From Rurimicrobium sp040387755 (lineage in GTDB: Bacteria; Bacteroidota; Bacteroidia; Chitinophagales; Chitinophagaceae), in contig JAZKDB010000002.1 in NCBI GenBank assembly GCA_040387755.1, positions 558,001 to 622,000 on the forward strand: 64,000 nt of DNA, given 5' to 3'. Of this stretch, positions 26,195 to 35,492 are shown piece after piece; position 1 is the stretch's first letter; every line of letters begins with the position of its first letter. The notes below the pieces were generated by a model, which was not told the DNA's origin, searched no databases, and saw only the letters and a program-made list of their open reading frames with translations. The position numbers and the translations under genes were made by a program.

Positions 26195-26641
26195 ATGGAC
26201 AATCAAAACACTTTTATCATAGAAAGAATATACAATGCACCCATAAAACTACTGTGGCAGGTAATTACCCAAAGGGAGCATCTAAAACAATGGTATTTTG
26301 ATTTTGCTGAAGATTGGAAGCTGGAGATAGGCGCCCAATTTGAATGGTCGGCAGAAGACACTAAATGTCACAAATGGGTACACAAAGGAGAAATGATAGA
26401 AATTATACCCGATAAAAAACTAGTTCATAGCTGGGCTTATCCCGGATTTTCGGGCAACTCAATACTGTGCTGGGAACTGGAAGAGATTGACGCTCTGCAC
26501 ACCAAAATAAAACTGACACATTTCTTCGAAACACCTTTTGACTCTACAATCGAAGAATTAAGAATGGAAAATTTTGTGGCGGGCTGGAATGAAATACTGA
26601 CCAAAATGCTATCAGATTATCTCACTAAAATCGTACAATAA
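26195..26641 (+). CDS. SRPBCC (AHSA1) domain protein
   Basis: A 148-residue START-like protein: ERIYNAPIKLLWQVITQREHLKQWY and a C-terminal helix with GWNEILTKMLSDYL. It follows the fusion gene by 24 bases and precedes a third SRPBCC gene by one base, so one operon is likely. Ligand unknown. Confidence 0.88.
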   Translation: MDNQNTFIIERIYNAPIKLLWQVITQREHLKQWYFDFAEDWKLEIGAQFEWSAEDTKCHKWVHKGEMIEIIPDKKLVHSWAYPGFSGNSILCWELEEIDALHTKIKLTHFFETPFDSTIEELRMENFVAGWNEILTKMLSDYLTKIVQ

Positions 26642-26642
26642 T

Positions 26643-27146
26643 ATGACTGAAAAAACAAAACAGTTCTCGATTTCGAGAACATTCGAAGCACCTGTAAGTA
26701 TGGTTTTCGACGCATTCTCAACAGCAGATGCCATGGCGCAATGGTGGGGACCCACAGGGATGAATATCACTGTAATGGAATATGACTTTTCTGTCAATGG
26801 CAGATTTCATTACAAAATGCAAAATGGTGATCAGGTAATGTGGGGCTTATTTGTTTACCAACAAATCAAAAGACCTGACCTGATTGAGTTTATTGTTTCC
26901 TTTTCTGACGAAGAAGGGAATATATGCAAAGCACCCTTTGATATGGATTTTCCACTACAGATATTCAACCAATTGATACTGGAAGAATCCGGAAACAAAA
27001 CTACACTGACGCTGAAAGGTTACCCTCTCAATGCAACAACAGAACAGGAAGCTACCTACTATGCAATTACCGAAAGCATGGAACAAGGTTTCAATGGTAC
27101 ATTTAATCAACTGGAACATTATTTAACTCAACAAAAAAATAACTAA
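26643..27146 (+). CDS. SRPBCC (AHSA1) domain protein
   Basis: A 167-residue paralogue of the preceding protein: SRTFEAPVSMVFDAFSTADAMAQWWGPTG at about 10-38, ending EQGFNGTFNQLEHYL. It starts one base after the upstream stop. Three SRPBCC domains in a row suggest local duplication under one ArsR-type regulator. Confidence 0.88.
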   Translation: MTEKTKQFSISRTFEAPVSMVFDAFSTADAMAQWWGPTGMNITVMEYDFSVNGRFHYKMQNGDQVMWGLFVYQQIKRPDLIEFIVSFSDEEGNICKAPFDMDFPLQIFNQLILEESGNKTTLTLKGYPLNATTEQEATYYAITESMEQGFNGTFNQLEHYLTQQKNN

Positions 27147-27150
27147 CAAA

Positions 27151-27531
27151 ATGAAAGCAACAAAAATTGTCTTTTGGATTACCACAAGTTTTCTCTTCCT
27201 CACCCAAGGATTAATGCCCATTTTTACTACCAATGCCGATGGATCAAAAGAGGCTATGGCCCATTTGGGTTATCCTGCCTACTTCATCCTGATGTTGGCC
27301 ATATTCAAACTGCTAGGCGGGCTGGCATTGATTATCCCACAAGTACCGGCACGTATCAAAGAGTGGGCCTATGCGGGGTTTGCTATTGATTTTTTAGCTG
27401 CGTTTATCAGTATTTCGGCAACAGATGGTTTTGGGGCTATTTCTTTAATCCCTATTGTTGCTTTTGTTCTATTAATTATCTCTTATTGGTGCTATTACCG
27501 CATTCATTCAGCCCCCAAAAAGGAATTGTAA
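27151..27531 (+). CDS. DoxX-like membrane protein
   Basis: A 126-residue protein with four hydrophobic helices (about 4-20, 40-60, 72-92, 95-115) and the LGYPAYFILMLAIFKLLGG segment of DoxX-like families. It starts four bases after the third SRPBCC gene and closes the operon. Such pairs of ArsR, AHSA1 and DoxX genes are common in Bacteroidota; the activity is not known. Confidence 0.85.
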   Translation: MKATKIVFWITTSFLFLTQGLMPIFTTNADGSKEAMAHLGYPAYFILMLAIFKLLGGLALIIPQVPARIKEWAYAGFAIDFLAAFISISATDGFGAISLIPIVAFVLLIISYWCYYRIHSAPKKEL

Positions 27532-27670
27532 TAGCTAAGTCCTTCGAAAATAGTCACTTTGATTCTGAAAACGTACCGTTTCAGGTGGCTGCAAAAAAGC
27601 ATCGGGTACGAATGATATAAAATATAAATAAAATGGTGTAATAAGCCTGTTTGAAAATCGCCTGACCTTT

Positions 27671-27711
27671 ACCTTACAAAAGAAGAGCACCTCTTTTGTA
27701 AGGTTTTTTTG
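27671..27711 (+). terminator. intrinsic terminator of the ArsR-DoxX operon
   Basis: A perfect 13-bp stem, ACCTTACAAAAGA (27671-27683) with TCTTTTGTAAGGT (27692-27704), and T-run. It lies about 140 bases after doxX. Confidence 0.9.
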
Positions 27712-27738
27712 TTGTCGCATACTTAATACAGGAACTAT

Positions 27739-28389
27739 ATGAAAAAGCTAATCCATCTCTCTTTACTCTTCACGTTGTTATTGCAGACATCCTTATTAAG
27801 AGCTCAGGAAACATCCAGCAGAATTTTGCCCAGAATTGGTCTCAAAGGAGGATTAAATCTTTCCAATTTTTTTACACAGGATATAGATGACGAAAATGCA
27901 CTGATTGGTTTTAATGCCGGATTATTTGTTAAAATGCCTGTTACCAAATCATTTGCTGTTCAGCCAGAGCTTTATTTTACTACCAAAGGCTCACAAGTAT
28001 CGTACAATAATCTATTTGCTTCGGGAGATGCAAGATTTCGCCTGAGTTATCTTGAAATGCCTGTGCTGCTGGTTTGGAATATCAATTCAAACTTCAATAT
28101 ACATGGCGGACCCTGCATCGGATACTTATTGAGCGGAGATGTCACTAACGAATCTTCGGCACCGATTTTTGATTTTGAAAAGAATATTGATGTCAATGAC
28201 TATAACAAAATGGAAGCAAGTGTTGCTGTTGGTGCAGCCATCGACATAAGAAAGATAAGTGTTGGATTAAGGTACAATTATGGAATTACTACGGTAGGAA
28301 AAGAAAAAGACTATTTGGGCACAGTATATAGATTTCCGGATGCCAAAAACAGCGTACTGAATGTATATCTGGCATTATCCCTCAATTAG
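27739..28389 (+). CDS. outer-membrane beta-barrel (PorT-like) protein
   Basis: A 216-residue protein with signal peptide (MKKLIHLSLLFTLLLQTSLLRAQ) and an eight-strand barrel pattern: RIGLKGGLNLSNF at the start, SFAVQPELYFTTKGSQV, YLEMPVLLVWN and the terminal NVYLALSLN. This is the PF13568-type small barrel common in Bacteroidota. No partner is identified. Confidence 0.87.
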   Translation: MKKLIHLSLLFTLLLQTSLLRAQETSSRILPRIGLKGGLNLSNFFTQDIDDENALIGFNAGLFVKMPVTKSFAVQPELYFTTKGSQVSYNNLFASGDARFRLSYLEMPVLLVWNINSNFNIHGGPCIGYLLSGDVTNESSAPIFDFEKNIDVNDYNKMEASVAVGAAIDIRKISVGLRYNYGITTVGKEKDYLGTVYRFPDAKNSVLNVYLALSLN

Positions 28390-28447
28390 TTTATTAAAAA
28401 ACATTACAACTCATTTTATTTACTCACCCTTTAAATGTTTTTATTTT

Positions 28448-28600
28448 ATGAGCAGTCTATTGTATATCATCGCAGTTATTCTGGTTGTATTCTGGGCCAT
28501 TGGCTTTTTTGCCTATAGTGCCGGATCTATTATCCATCTGTTGCTGGTATTAGCCATCATCTCAGTTTTGCTGAGAGTTATTCAAGGCCGAAGGGCTTAA
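28448..28600 (+). CDS. small lmo0937-family membrane protein
   Basis: A 50-residue protein with two hydrophobic helices: LLYIIAVILVVFWAIGFFAY and HLLLVLAIISVLLRVIQG. It closely follows the pattern of the lmo0937 family of tiny membrane proteins, often linked to stress. I chose the ATG at 28448; the frame is open upstream but without such similarity. Confidence 0.8.
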   Translation: MSSLLYIIAVILVVFWAIGFFAYSAGSIIHLLLVLAIISVLLRVIQGRRA

Positions 28601-28986
28601 AATTCAGTTTTTTGCTCTCTATAGTTTTGTACCAGATTGATTTCGTACAGAACCTAAAACCACAGAATTCGTTTTGTGGTTTTTGTATATAACAGTGTTA
28701 TTTCCAATTTGTTCGATACCCAACAGGTAAATTCTTATTTATTCAGAAAGTTCATGATTATTTAAAGAGCAAAGACCTTATTTTTGAATATGGAATATAA
28801 TTCCGCTTTTTGGACTCTTGCTTGTAAGTAGTTACAGAAAATCAGGGCTTGCCGAGATAAATTAGAGACAGTTAAACAAAAGTGGAGAATATAATTAACC
28901 AACTGTATATACGATTAAGATTATTATAACCAACTATTCTTGACCCGAAAAGAAACATCGGAGTCTGGCTCATAAAATTAAAACCA
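28601..28986. other. gene-free stretch
   Basis: About 385 bases with only the terminator at 28656. The AT-rich rest shows no convincing ORF, RNA or repeat. Confidence 0.5.
28656..28686 (+). terminator. probable terminator after the small membrane protein
   Basis: AAAACCACA (28656-28664) pairs with TGTGGTTTT (28675-28683) around GAATTC.. loop. Confidence 0.65.
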
Positions 28987-29625
28987 TTGAAAAACAGGTT
29001 TGAAATACGATTAATTACAGAGAAAGACACCTCTGCAGTTTTAGAGATTTATCGTCCCTATGTATTAAACAGCGTTATCTCTTTTGAATATGAGGTACCT
29101 TCTTATCAGGAATATCAGGAGCGTATCCATAATGTTATAGCCGAGTATCCATGGCTTGTATGCTTGTACGACGATGAAATAATCGGATTTGCCTATGCCG
29201 GCAAACACAGATACCGTACTGCTTATCAGTGGTCGCCGGAGTGTACTGTATATCTGGCACCCAAAGTACACAGACAAGGTATTGCCCGTATTTTGTACGA
29301 AGCCCTTTTTTCTATTTTAAGGTTTCAGGGATACTTTAATGTCTTTGCAGGGGTAGCCTTACCTAACGAAAAAAGTATCGGTTTTCATAAAGCATTAGGA
29401 TTTGAAGAAATTGGTATTTTTAAGAAAGTGGGCTACAAACATGGCAACTGGCACGACACGCAATGGTTTCAGCTTCAGTTATCTGCATATATTGATCAGC
29501 CGCACACGCCCTACAGAATTGATGAAATAGCTGTCAGCGAGACATTTCTTACTATTTTACTTTCGGCCAACGAAAAAGCAAACGCCATACAGAAAAACGC
29601 AATTGAAGAGGCTCTTTCTGCTTAA
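28987..29625 (+). CDS. GNAT N-acetyltransferase, phosphinothricin-acetyltransferase-like
   Basis: A 212-residue acetyltransferase like PAT/YncA: IRLITEKDTSAVLEIYRPYVLNSVISFEYEVPS, acetyl-CoA loop VHRQGIARILYEAL, and GYFNVFAGVALPNEKSIGFHKALGFEEIG. The start must be TTG at 28987: no ATG occurs in frame before the domain and an in-frame stop is at 28942. About 45 extra C-terminal residues (after LQLSAYIDQ) are not part of the usual fold. It may detoxify an amino-acid-like compound. Confidence 0.9.
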   Translation: MKNRFEIRLITEKDTSAVLEIYRPYVLNSVISFEYEVPSYQEYQERIHNVIAEYPWLVCLYDDEIIGFAYAGKHRYRTAYQWSPECTVYLAPKVHRQGIARILYEALFSILRFQGYFNVFAGVALPNEKSIGFHKALGFEEIGIFKKVGYKHGNWHDTQWFQLQLSAYIDQPHTPYRIDEIAVSETFLTILLSANEKANAIQKNAIEEALSA

Positions 29626-29691
29626 GCAGACATTTAAAATCTTTCAAAAATCAGCACCGTTGTTACCCTCATTTACAAAATTTAATATCAC

Positions 29692-30135
29692 ATGAGTGAG
29701 CTGCTCATACGCGATTTTCGGCCAAATGATGTCGAAGCACTATGCCGCTTGACCATAGAATTGGGCTATCCTACCACAGCCGATGAGATGAAACAACGAA
29801 TGAATTGCATACTCCAAAACCCAGATTACAAAACCATCCTGGCTACCAGTCAAACAGAAGTCCTTGGCTATATCGGTATGTTCAAATGCTTATTTTGGGA
29901 GCAAAATGGTTGTTATATAAAAGTGCAGTCTTTAGTGGTAAGCAGCAGCGCGAGGCGACAGGGAATAGGCGAAACTTTACTGGAGGAAGCCGAAAAATGG
30001 GGACGAGCTATTGGTGCCAAATTAATTACGCTCAACAGTGGTAACAGAGCCGAGCGGTTTGCAGCGCATCAGTTCTATCCTGCTCAGGGATATGAAGCTA
30101 AATCTACGGGTTATGTAAAACTAATTGACCCTTAA
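29692..30135 (+). CDS. GNAT N-acetyltransferase
   Basis: A 147-residue single-domain GNAT: IRDFRPNDVEALCRLTIELGYP at the start and the acetyl-CoA loop SSARRQGIGETLLEEAEKWG. No specific substrate is suggested. It follows the PAT-like gene by 66 bases. Confidence 0.9.
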   Translation: MSELLIRDFRPNDVEALCRLTIELGYPTTADEMKQRMNCILQNPDYKTILATSQTEVLGYIGMFKCLFWEQNGCYIKVQSLVVSSSARRQGIGETLLEEAEKWGRAIGAKLITLNSGNRAERFAAHQFYPAQGYEAKSTGYVKLIDP

Positions 30136-30182
30136 AACGACAAAGCACTCCCAAGGTTTTCCTGATTTAATATTTGCATCGC

Positions 30183-30818
30183 ATGGATAAATCACAAATT
30201 GCAGCCGCTGTATTTGACAAAAGAGCTGCCGATTACCAACAAAAATTTATGGATGTCAGCCACTATGGGAGGAGTCTTGATTTGTTTTGCGACAGTATCC
30301 GAATTGAAAATGCAGAGATACTGGAAATAGCCTGTGGCCCCGGCAACATCACCGCTTACTTATTAAACCGAAGAAAGGACTTCAATATACTGGGTATAGA
30401 TCTGGCACCAAACATGATAAGCCTGGCTCAAAAAAATAACCCATGCGCTTTGTTTCGGCTGATGGATTGCAGGGATATTGTGCAGCTCAATAAAAAATAC
30501 GACGGAATTATGTGTGGTTTTTGTCTGCCCTATCTTAGCAAAGATGAGGCTGTGCAATTAATTGCAGATACCTCGGCAATATTGAATCCTGGAGGGATAT
30601 TGTATTTGAGTACCATGGAGGCCAACTATCAACAATCCGGATGGCAGACCAATAGCCTTGGAGATGCAATATACATGCATTACCATCAGGCAGATTATTT
30701 ATGCACATCTTTAGAGGAACATCAATTCGGCATCATCAGTATGGAACGGAAACAATTGCCTGTTGCCGACAAGGCAAATTCTGTTGATTTAATGATAATA
30801 GCAGAATTGAAGGAATAG
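30183..30818 (+). CDS. class I SAM-dependent methyltransferase
   Basis: A 211-residue methyltransferase with motif I ILEIACGPGNITAYLL, motif II acidic GIDLAPNMISLA and YDGIMCGFCLPYL. I prefer the ATG at 30183 over the TTG nine bases before. Target unknown; a small-molecule or lipid substrate is as likely as any. Confidence 0.88.
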   Translation: MDKSQIAAAVFDKRAADYQQKFMDVSHYGRSLDLFCDSIRIENAEILEIACGPGNITAYLLNRRKDFNILGIDLAPNMISLAQKNNPCALFRLMDCRDIVQLNKKYDGIMCGFCLPYLSKDEAVQLIADTSAILNPGGILYLSTMEANYQQSGWQTNSLGDAIYMHYHQADYLCTSLEEHQFGIISMERKQLPVADKANSVDLMIIAELKE

Positions 30819-30848
30819 CCATCTCCAAAAAAAACATGATGGCTTTTA
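30817..30848. terminator. hairpin between convergent genes
   Basis: AGCCATC (30817-30823) pairs with GATGGCT (30838-30844), with A-rich and T-rich flanks. It overlaps the methyltransferase stop. Confidence 0.6.
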
Positions 30849-30872
30849 AACAACCAAAATAAACTACGGTGC

Positions 30873-31439
30873 CTATTCCTTCATTATTTTAGCAATTCCC
30901 TCTTTTCCTTCTTTTGTGATGATTTTTAAAGAGTATACTCCTTTAGTCAAATACTCCACATCTAGCTTGGTTATTGTTGAATTGCATTCCTGCTGTAAAA
31001 CCAGCCTGCCCATTACGTCATACAATTCAATATTACTGCCAGTCTCAAGGCCTTGTATGTTCAATACTTCATTTGCTGGATTGGGGTAAATTATCAGACC
31101 TAAACTGCTAAAGTCTGCTGGATTGTTTATATCTGCTGTATTTAGCACACCTACCGCATACCAAGCATTCGTTACCTCTTTTACAAGGGGCGATGAGTCT
31201 CCGAATAAAAGTTTGGTGGCAGCAATTGAATAAATAGCTGCATCTATGAAATTACTTTTGGGATTTAAGTAAGCTGTAAGTGTAAGATAAGCAATTATTG
31301 CAGCTGTATCCATTCCTATTTTTTCAACATGATAGGGTCGCGAATCTGATTCCCTATATCCAAATCCACCTTCAGATAAAAGATAAAACCAATAGTTTTG
31401 CACACTACTGTTGGTATGTACGCCATAAGATAGGAGCAC
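30873..31439 (-). pseudogene. C-terminal part of an M4 (thermolysin-like) peptidase with T9SS domain
   Basis: The fragment begins within the M4 C-terminal domain at GVHTNSSVQNYWFYLLSEGG and goes on to IDAAIYSIAATKLLFGDSSPLVKEVTNAWYAVGV, then a complete T9SS sorting domain (LIIYPNPANEVLNI .. GVYSLKII). The zinc site HExxH, the catalytic domain and the signal peptide are missing. Homology ends within a few codons of a perfect palindrome at 31432-31462, so insertion or recombination cut it there. Probably not expressed as an enzyme. Confidence 0.88.
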
Positions 31440-31462
31440 CTAAATAATATTTAGGTGCTCCT
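31432..31462. repeat. 15-bp perfect palindrome at the M4 break point
   Basis: AGGAGCACCTAAATA and its exact complement around one central base. It sits where M4 homology stops and could be the end of an inserted element or a terminator for either strand. Confidence 0.8.
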
Positions 31463-31854
31463 ACTAAAATGACAGGAGAACTTGCCAGATTTTAAAGTCT
31501 TCGCAGCTATTAGAATTTTCAGCATCAAGGCTGTAGTTTTTTTCTTGACCAAAAATGTGCAGAGCAGAGCCGCCGCTACAGACATTCATACTCCAATGCG
31601 GGGGGTAATAGCGCCCGCCCGGATGAATCCGTTCGGACGGGCTGTACCCGTCTCTTAGCAAAACATCAGGCCCCTCTCAAGTTCTTCTTTTTGGCTCCGC
31701 CAACCCGGCATTTTGGTAAAAACTTTAAACAATTGCATTAAGAAGACTTTTACTATAATTTTTTCAAATACTTAAGAACAAAGATTATAGTTTTGATTTT
31801 TATAAGGTAGTTTTCTAAAAAAAATTGCTTCAACTACTATAAGCATCCGATAAA
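31440..31854. other. remnant region after the M4 fragment
   Basis: About 415 bases without a supported gene. A minus-strand open frame (31464-31661) has low-complexity, likely non-coding content; a GC-rich imperfect hairpin (about 31610-31641, GCCCG..CGGGC) is inside. Only AT-rich promoter-like DNA lies before the Crp/Fnr gene. Confidence 0.5.
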
Positions 31855-32442
31855 ATGAAAAGTGAAGTAATCAAATATATTTTGAAACATGTACCCCTTA
31901 GCGCTGAGTTGCAACAGGCCGTTCTTGAAAACTGCATACTGAGAACTTATCAAAAAGGAACTGTTTTATTAAAAGAAGGGGCAATATCAAACGAAAATTA
32001 CTTAGTATTAAAAGGCTGTATCCGAAGCTACTACATAATAGATGGTATAGAGAAAACGACTACATTCTATACCGAAGAACATATTGTTTTACCCTCTTCT
32101 TACGGAAAAAATACCCCTTCGGAGCATTATCTGGAGTGTACCGAAGATACTACTGTTACAGTAGGCACACCATCTATGGAGGCTGAAATGTTTAAAAAAC
32201 ATCCCGAGCTGGAATTGGTTTTCAGAGTTTTATCCGAAGTGTATTTATCCAAAAGCCGGGTGTATTTTGATAATTATATGCTCTCTACCCCTGAAGAACG
32301 GTATTTAAATTTGCTGTCTTCGCGCCCCGATTTGGTACAGAGGGTGCCACAATACCAAATTGCCAGTTATTTAGGATTAACACCCGAATCCTTGAGTCGC
32401 TTACGAAAAAGACTTTTGGCCAAGCAAAAATTACCCGTTTAA
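31855..32442 (+). CDS. Crp/Fnr-family transcriptional regulator
   Basis: A 195-residue regulator with a cyclic-nucleotide-binding-like N-terminal barrel (YQKGTVLLKEGAISNENYLVLKGCIRSYY) and a C-terminal HTH (QYQIASYLGLTPESLSRLRKRL). The cAMP-binding Arg/Glu signature is not obvious and there is no Cys cluster, as in many Bacteroidota members. Target unknown. Confidence 0.9.
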   Translation: MKSEVIKYILKHVPLSAELQQAVLENCILRTYQKGTVLLKEGAISNENYLVLKGCIRSYYIIDGIEKTTTFYTEEHIVLPSSYGKNTPSEHYLECTEDTTVTVGTPSMEAEMFKKHPELELVFRVLSEVYLSKSRVYFDNYMLSTPEERYLNLLSSRPDLVQRVPQYQIASYLGLTPESLSRLRKRLLAKQKLPV

Positions 32443-32536
32443 TCTTTACAAGGCGCTTATTTCTTAACCAAAGTGAACGAAAAAAAAATAGCGCCATTCT
32501 AACTTTGTACTCTAAAACCAATAGAAGTACAATTGT

Positions 32537-33157
32537 ATGAAGAGGAACAAAGCATTAAAAAGTGCTGCTCTGAGCCTTATTTTTATTGCTCAAAACCATC
32601 TTGCATCTGCACATAGCGTGAAGAAAGGAGAACCATTCAGACAACAATCTATTGGCAGTTCTTTTTTTATGACATTGAATTCGGCCCCTAATGCTCCCTG
32701 TTTTTACCAATTAAACTATGCTTATCGCATCAACCCCAAAAATGTAATTTCTGTAGAGGCAAAAACCTCGACTTATGATGCTCCTCTTGGCATACCCGGC
32801 AGCACTCCATCCATGTTAGCCCAAGAAGATTATCTAGGCTCTGTAAAATCGGTGAGACTCGGGCTTGTTTACCAGAATTCTATATGGGAAAACTTCTATC
32901 AGGCAGAGCATGTATCATCATTTTTACAAACCTGCAGAAACGAAAAAAAGGAAAAAACACAAAATGGCCATCCGCTTTTTTGTGCCTTGATATCTGGGTG
33001 TCCTATACAGTTATTTAATAACCGTTTTTGGGTAGCACCATCGCTTGCATTTACTAGCTATTGGCCGGTCAATACAAATTTGTTAGGGTCTTTTAAAAAA
33101 ACGAAAAACAAATGGCCTAATTATTTCTTATTTGAACCGGGCTTCATTTTGGGGTAA
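32537..33157 (+). CDS. hypothetical outer-membrane/periplasmic protein with frameshifted end
   Basis: A 206-residue protein with a possible signal peptide (ALKSAALSLIFIAQNHLASA). The barrel-like body has NAPCFYQLNYAYRINPKNVISVEAKT and LFNNRFWVAPSLAFTSYWPVN. The end reads NYFLFEPGFILG, while a one-base insertion would give FHFGVKF plus stop, a normal aromatic barrel end. So a recent 1-base deletion or a sequencing error may have changed the last residues. Confidence 0.75.
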   Translation: MKRNKALKSAALSLIFIAQNHLASAHSVKKGEPFRQQSIGSSFFMTLNSAPNAPCFYQLNYAYRINPKNVISVEAKTSTYDAPLGIPGSTPSMLAQEDYLGSVKSVRLGLVYQNSIWENFYQAEHVSSFLQTCRNEKKEKTQNGHPLFCALISGCPIQLFNNRFWVAPSLAFTSYWPVNTNLLGSFKKTKNKWPNYFLFEPGFILG

Positions 33158-33183
33158 AATTTTAAAAAAAATATACAATCAAA

Positions 33184-33588
33184 ATGAATTTTCAAATCCA
33201 ATCAACTCAAGATAAGAAAATAATATTGTCAGCGCTATGGGTTTATTTGTCCTTAAACTACATCTATTGCGACCATCTCGGTTTTTTTGAACCGTATATG
33301 ATCAAAGACCTCTTAAATGGCTTTGTAGGCAATATCCCTGTTTCAACTTCATTTTTATTTGGGGCTGCTATATTGATGCAAATACCCTTTCTGATGACTT
33401 TGATGTGCATCGTTTTGCCTCAAAAAGCGGTTCGATTCGCCAATATAGCAGCCAGTATTATTATGATTATCGTGCAATTAGTGACAATGAATATGGGCGG
33501 AGCTATTAGCACAGTATATATTTTCTATAGCATTTTAGAAATCATTGTCAATTTAATCATAATATACCTTTCTATAGCCGGAATGTAA
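33184..33588 (+). CDS. DUF6326-like four-helix membrane protein
   Basis: A 134-residue membrane protein with four hydrophobic helices; LSALWVYLSLNYIYCDHLGFFEP, LFGAAILMQIPFLMTLMC and the final IEI..-like helix resemble DUF6326. No functional clue. It follows the preceding gene by 26 bases. Confidence 0.75.
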   Translation: MNFQIQSTQDKKIILSALWVYLSLNYIYCDHLGFFEPYMIKDLLNGFVGNIPVSTSFLFGAAILMQIPFLMTLMCIVLPQKAVRFANIAASIIMIIVQLVTMNMGGAISTVYIFYSILEIIVNLIIIYLSIAGM

Positions 33589-33678
33589 ATAAATGTGATA
33601 ATAATTTCCGAGAACAGTAGTAGGGGTATTATGGGTTTCAATTGTCTTAGTGAAGTAATTTTTTTAATATTTTATAGA

Positions 33679-34974
33679 ATGAAAGCGATAAAATTATTGA
33701 GCGTATTGCTATTATACGTATCTGCATGCCCCGGGCAAAATCTTCTCCTCCCGGGCGAGCTTGTCTTTGACGAAAGGTGGATGAAAGATAGCAAATTTGA
33801 AATGTCTTATTGGACAATAAAGGATAACCAAAAAGAAGAAATAGGTTCTTTTGAAGTTGCTTTAAGTTTTCAAAAAAGTCAATTCTCCGTATTTACAAAA
33901 TTACAATTTATCAATTCGGATGAAAAATGGATTGACACCTGCATATCCGACAAGGCTACTTTTAAACCAATCTATCGGTCGTCGTATAACAAAGACAAAG
34001 ATTTTGCTATCAAATATCAAAATGGGATTAAGGGTTTTTATTATGATAAAAAATCAAAAAAAAGGAAAATTGTCAATGAGATGATTAAAGAAGACTTCTT
34101 TGATTTTTACAGCTACCCTTATTTATTAAGCCTATTACCCCTGACAACAGGATACAAAAAGGATTTAGTGGTCTATGACTACAACCCCGAAAGTAGTAAC
34201 AATATTAAAAAAGCAAGAATTGAAGAAGTAAAAAGCAATATCTATGTAAGCAGCAATACTGGCGAACACAAAGTATGGCAAATCAGCGTTTTTGAAGAAA
34301 CAACAAATGACCAGTACCAATACTATATCGATAAAGAAACCCGTAAAATATGGAAAATCGAAATACTTGCGAAGGGACAACAGTTGCTACTCTTAAACAA
34401 AGAACTGGATTTTAACCCCTATACAGTCAAATTTGACAAAGAGAAAACCTTAAAACTGGTCAAGGATGGAAGCTCTGTAATCAGTGGTCAAGCTTTTGCC
34501 CGCGACAATCATAACGATGGAATGCTGAAAGGTATGGCTGTACTCAATGTCAATAAAAAACAATATGCCCCTCAGGGCATCAAAATTATTCTTATACCCT
34601 ATACCGAGTTTTTCAAAGAATGGCTCGCCGTCAACGAAAAGTCAAGAAAAAAAGGTTTGAAGGTACCCTTACCCAAAGAAGCTACAGATTGTATTAAAAC
34701 TACAACAGTGTATGACAACGAAGGACATTTTGAATTTACCAGCCTGATGCCCGGAGACTATTTACTATACACCGAGTTTGGCTATGTTCATACAGGTATC
34801 AAAACAGAGGTAGTTGGTTATACAGATACTTATATTAATGGCATGTTTCAGGGCTCCAGAGAAAATACAAAATCCTTTGGATATAGCTCCAATGCTGCAA
34901 CATCAATAAAAAAAATAGTTACCATCACCCAGGAAGGTGAAAATGTGTCGGTAAAACTGAAAAAAACATTATAA
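33679..34974 (+). CDS. secreted hypothetical protein with C-terminal carboxypeptidase-like beta domain
   Basis: A 431-residue protein starting at the ATG at 33679, with signal peptide (MKAIKLLSVLLLYVSACPGQ). Residues about 25-260 resemble a DUF3108-like beta-sheet domain (KDLVVYDYNPESS, YYIDKETRKIWKIEI). About 270-400 contain a CarboxypepD_reg-type Ig-like region (VISGQAFARDN .. HFEFTSLMPGDYLLYTEF). Co-transcribed with the downstream lipoprotein (36-base gap). Exact function unknown. Confidence 0.75.
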   Translation: MKAIKLLSVLLLYVSACPGQNLLLPGELVFDERWMKDSKFEMSYWTIKDNQKEEIGSFEVALSFQKSQFSVFTKLQFINSDEKWIDTCISDKATFKPIYRSSYNKDKDFAIKYQNGIKGFYYDKKSKKRKIVNEMIKEDFFDFYSYPYLLSLLPLTTGYKKDLVVYDYNPESSNNIKKARIEEVKSNIYVSSNTGEHKVWQISVFEETTNDQYQYYIDKETRKIWKIEILAKGQQLLLLNKELDFNPYTVKFDKEKTLKLVKDGSSVISGQAFARDNHNDGMLKGMAVLNVNKKQYAPQGIKIILIPYTEFFKEWLAVNEKSRKKGLKVPLPKEATDCIKTTTVYDNEGHFEFTSLMPGDYLLYTEFGYVHTGIKTEVVGYTDTYINGMFQGSRENTKSFGYSSNAATSIKKIVTITQEGENVSVKLKKTL

Positions 34975-35010
34975 ATCAATCAATAAACAATTAAACAAAA
35001 AATCTAAATT

Positions 35011-35427
35011 ATGAAAAAAACACCCTTGATGATCTCGCTTTTAGCCCTATTTATTTTAGTCATCTCTGCTACATCCTGCAAAAAGGATGATGCACCTGGC
35101 ACTCCCGCCCCTTCAACAAATGCCAGAAAGATAAAATATGAAATAACAGGACCCTATATCAATAAATTGCTACTGGCATTTACAGAAATAAGCGGAGGCC
35201 TAGAAAGTGTTACAACATCCTTGCCCTGGACAAAAGAAATAACCTATAGCTCTTCGGTAGCTGGTATTGGTATAGGTGGTAATTCCCAAATACCAGCTGT
35301 CAGTTCAGATGCCGGAAAAGTAATCACTATCAAAATATACTCGGACGGAAAATTAGTAAAAACAAGCACCGCTACTGCAGATGCAAATGGAATTATCAAT
35401 TTTCCCACAATTACATATATTTTTTAA
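35011..35427 (+). CDS. hypothetical lipoprotein
   Basis: A 138-residue protein with lipoprotein signal (LFILVISATSCKKDD, Cys at about 23), a Pro-rich linker and a beta-rich domain. The layout (KYEITGP start, TITYIF end) is common for small MmpL-like beta-sandwich lipoproteins in Bacteroidota; no family call is possible. Confidence 0.8.
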   Translation: MKKTPLMISLLALFILVISATSCKKDDAPGTPAPSTNARKIKYEITGPYINKLLLAFTEISGGLESVTTSLPWTKEITYSSSVAGIGIGGNSQIPAVSSDAGKVITIKIYSDGKLVKTSTATADANGIINFPTITYIF

Positions 35428-35450
35428 TAACAAAAATTAACCAATATAAA

Positions 35451-35492
35451 AATAGTGCATTTGGGTGAGCATGCTTACCTAAATGCACTATT
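35451..35492. terminator. long imperfect palindrome, probable terminator
   Basis: AATAGTGCATTT (35451-35462) pairs with AAATGCACTATT (35481-35492); inside, GT.AGCATGCT.AC continues the stem. It ends the lipoprotein transcript. Confidence 0.8.

Noticed and set aside
31464..31661. 65-codon minus-strand frame next to the M4 fragment
   Set aside because: No domain, biased composition; likely non-coding repeat-like DNA.
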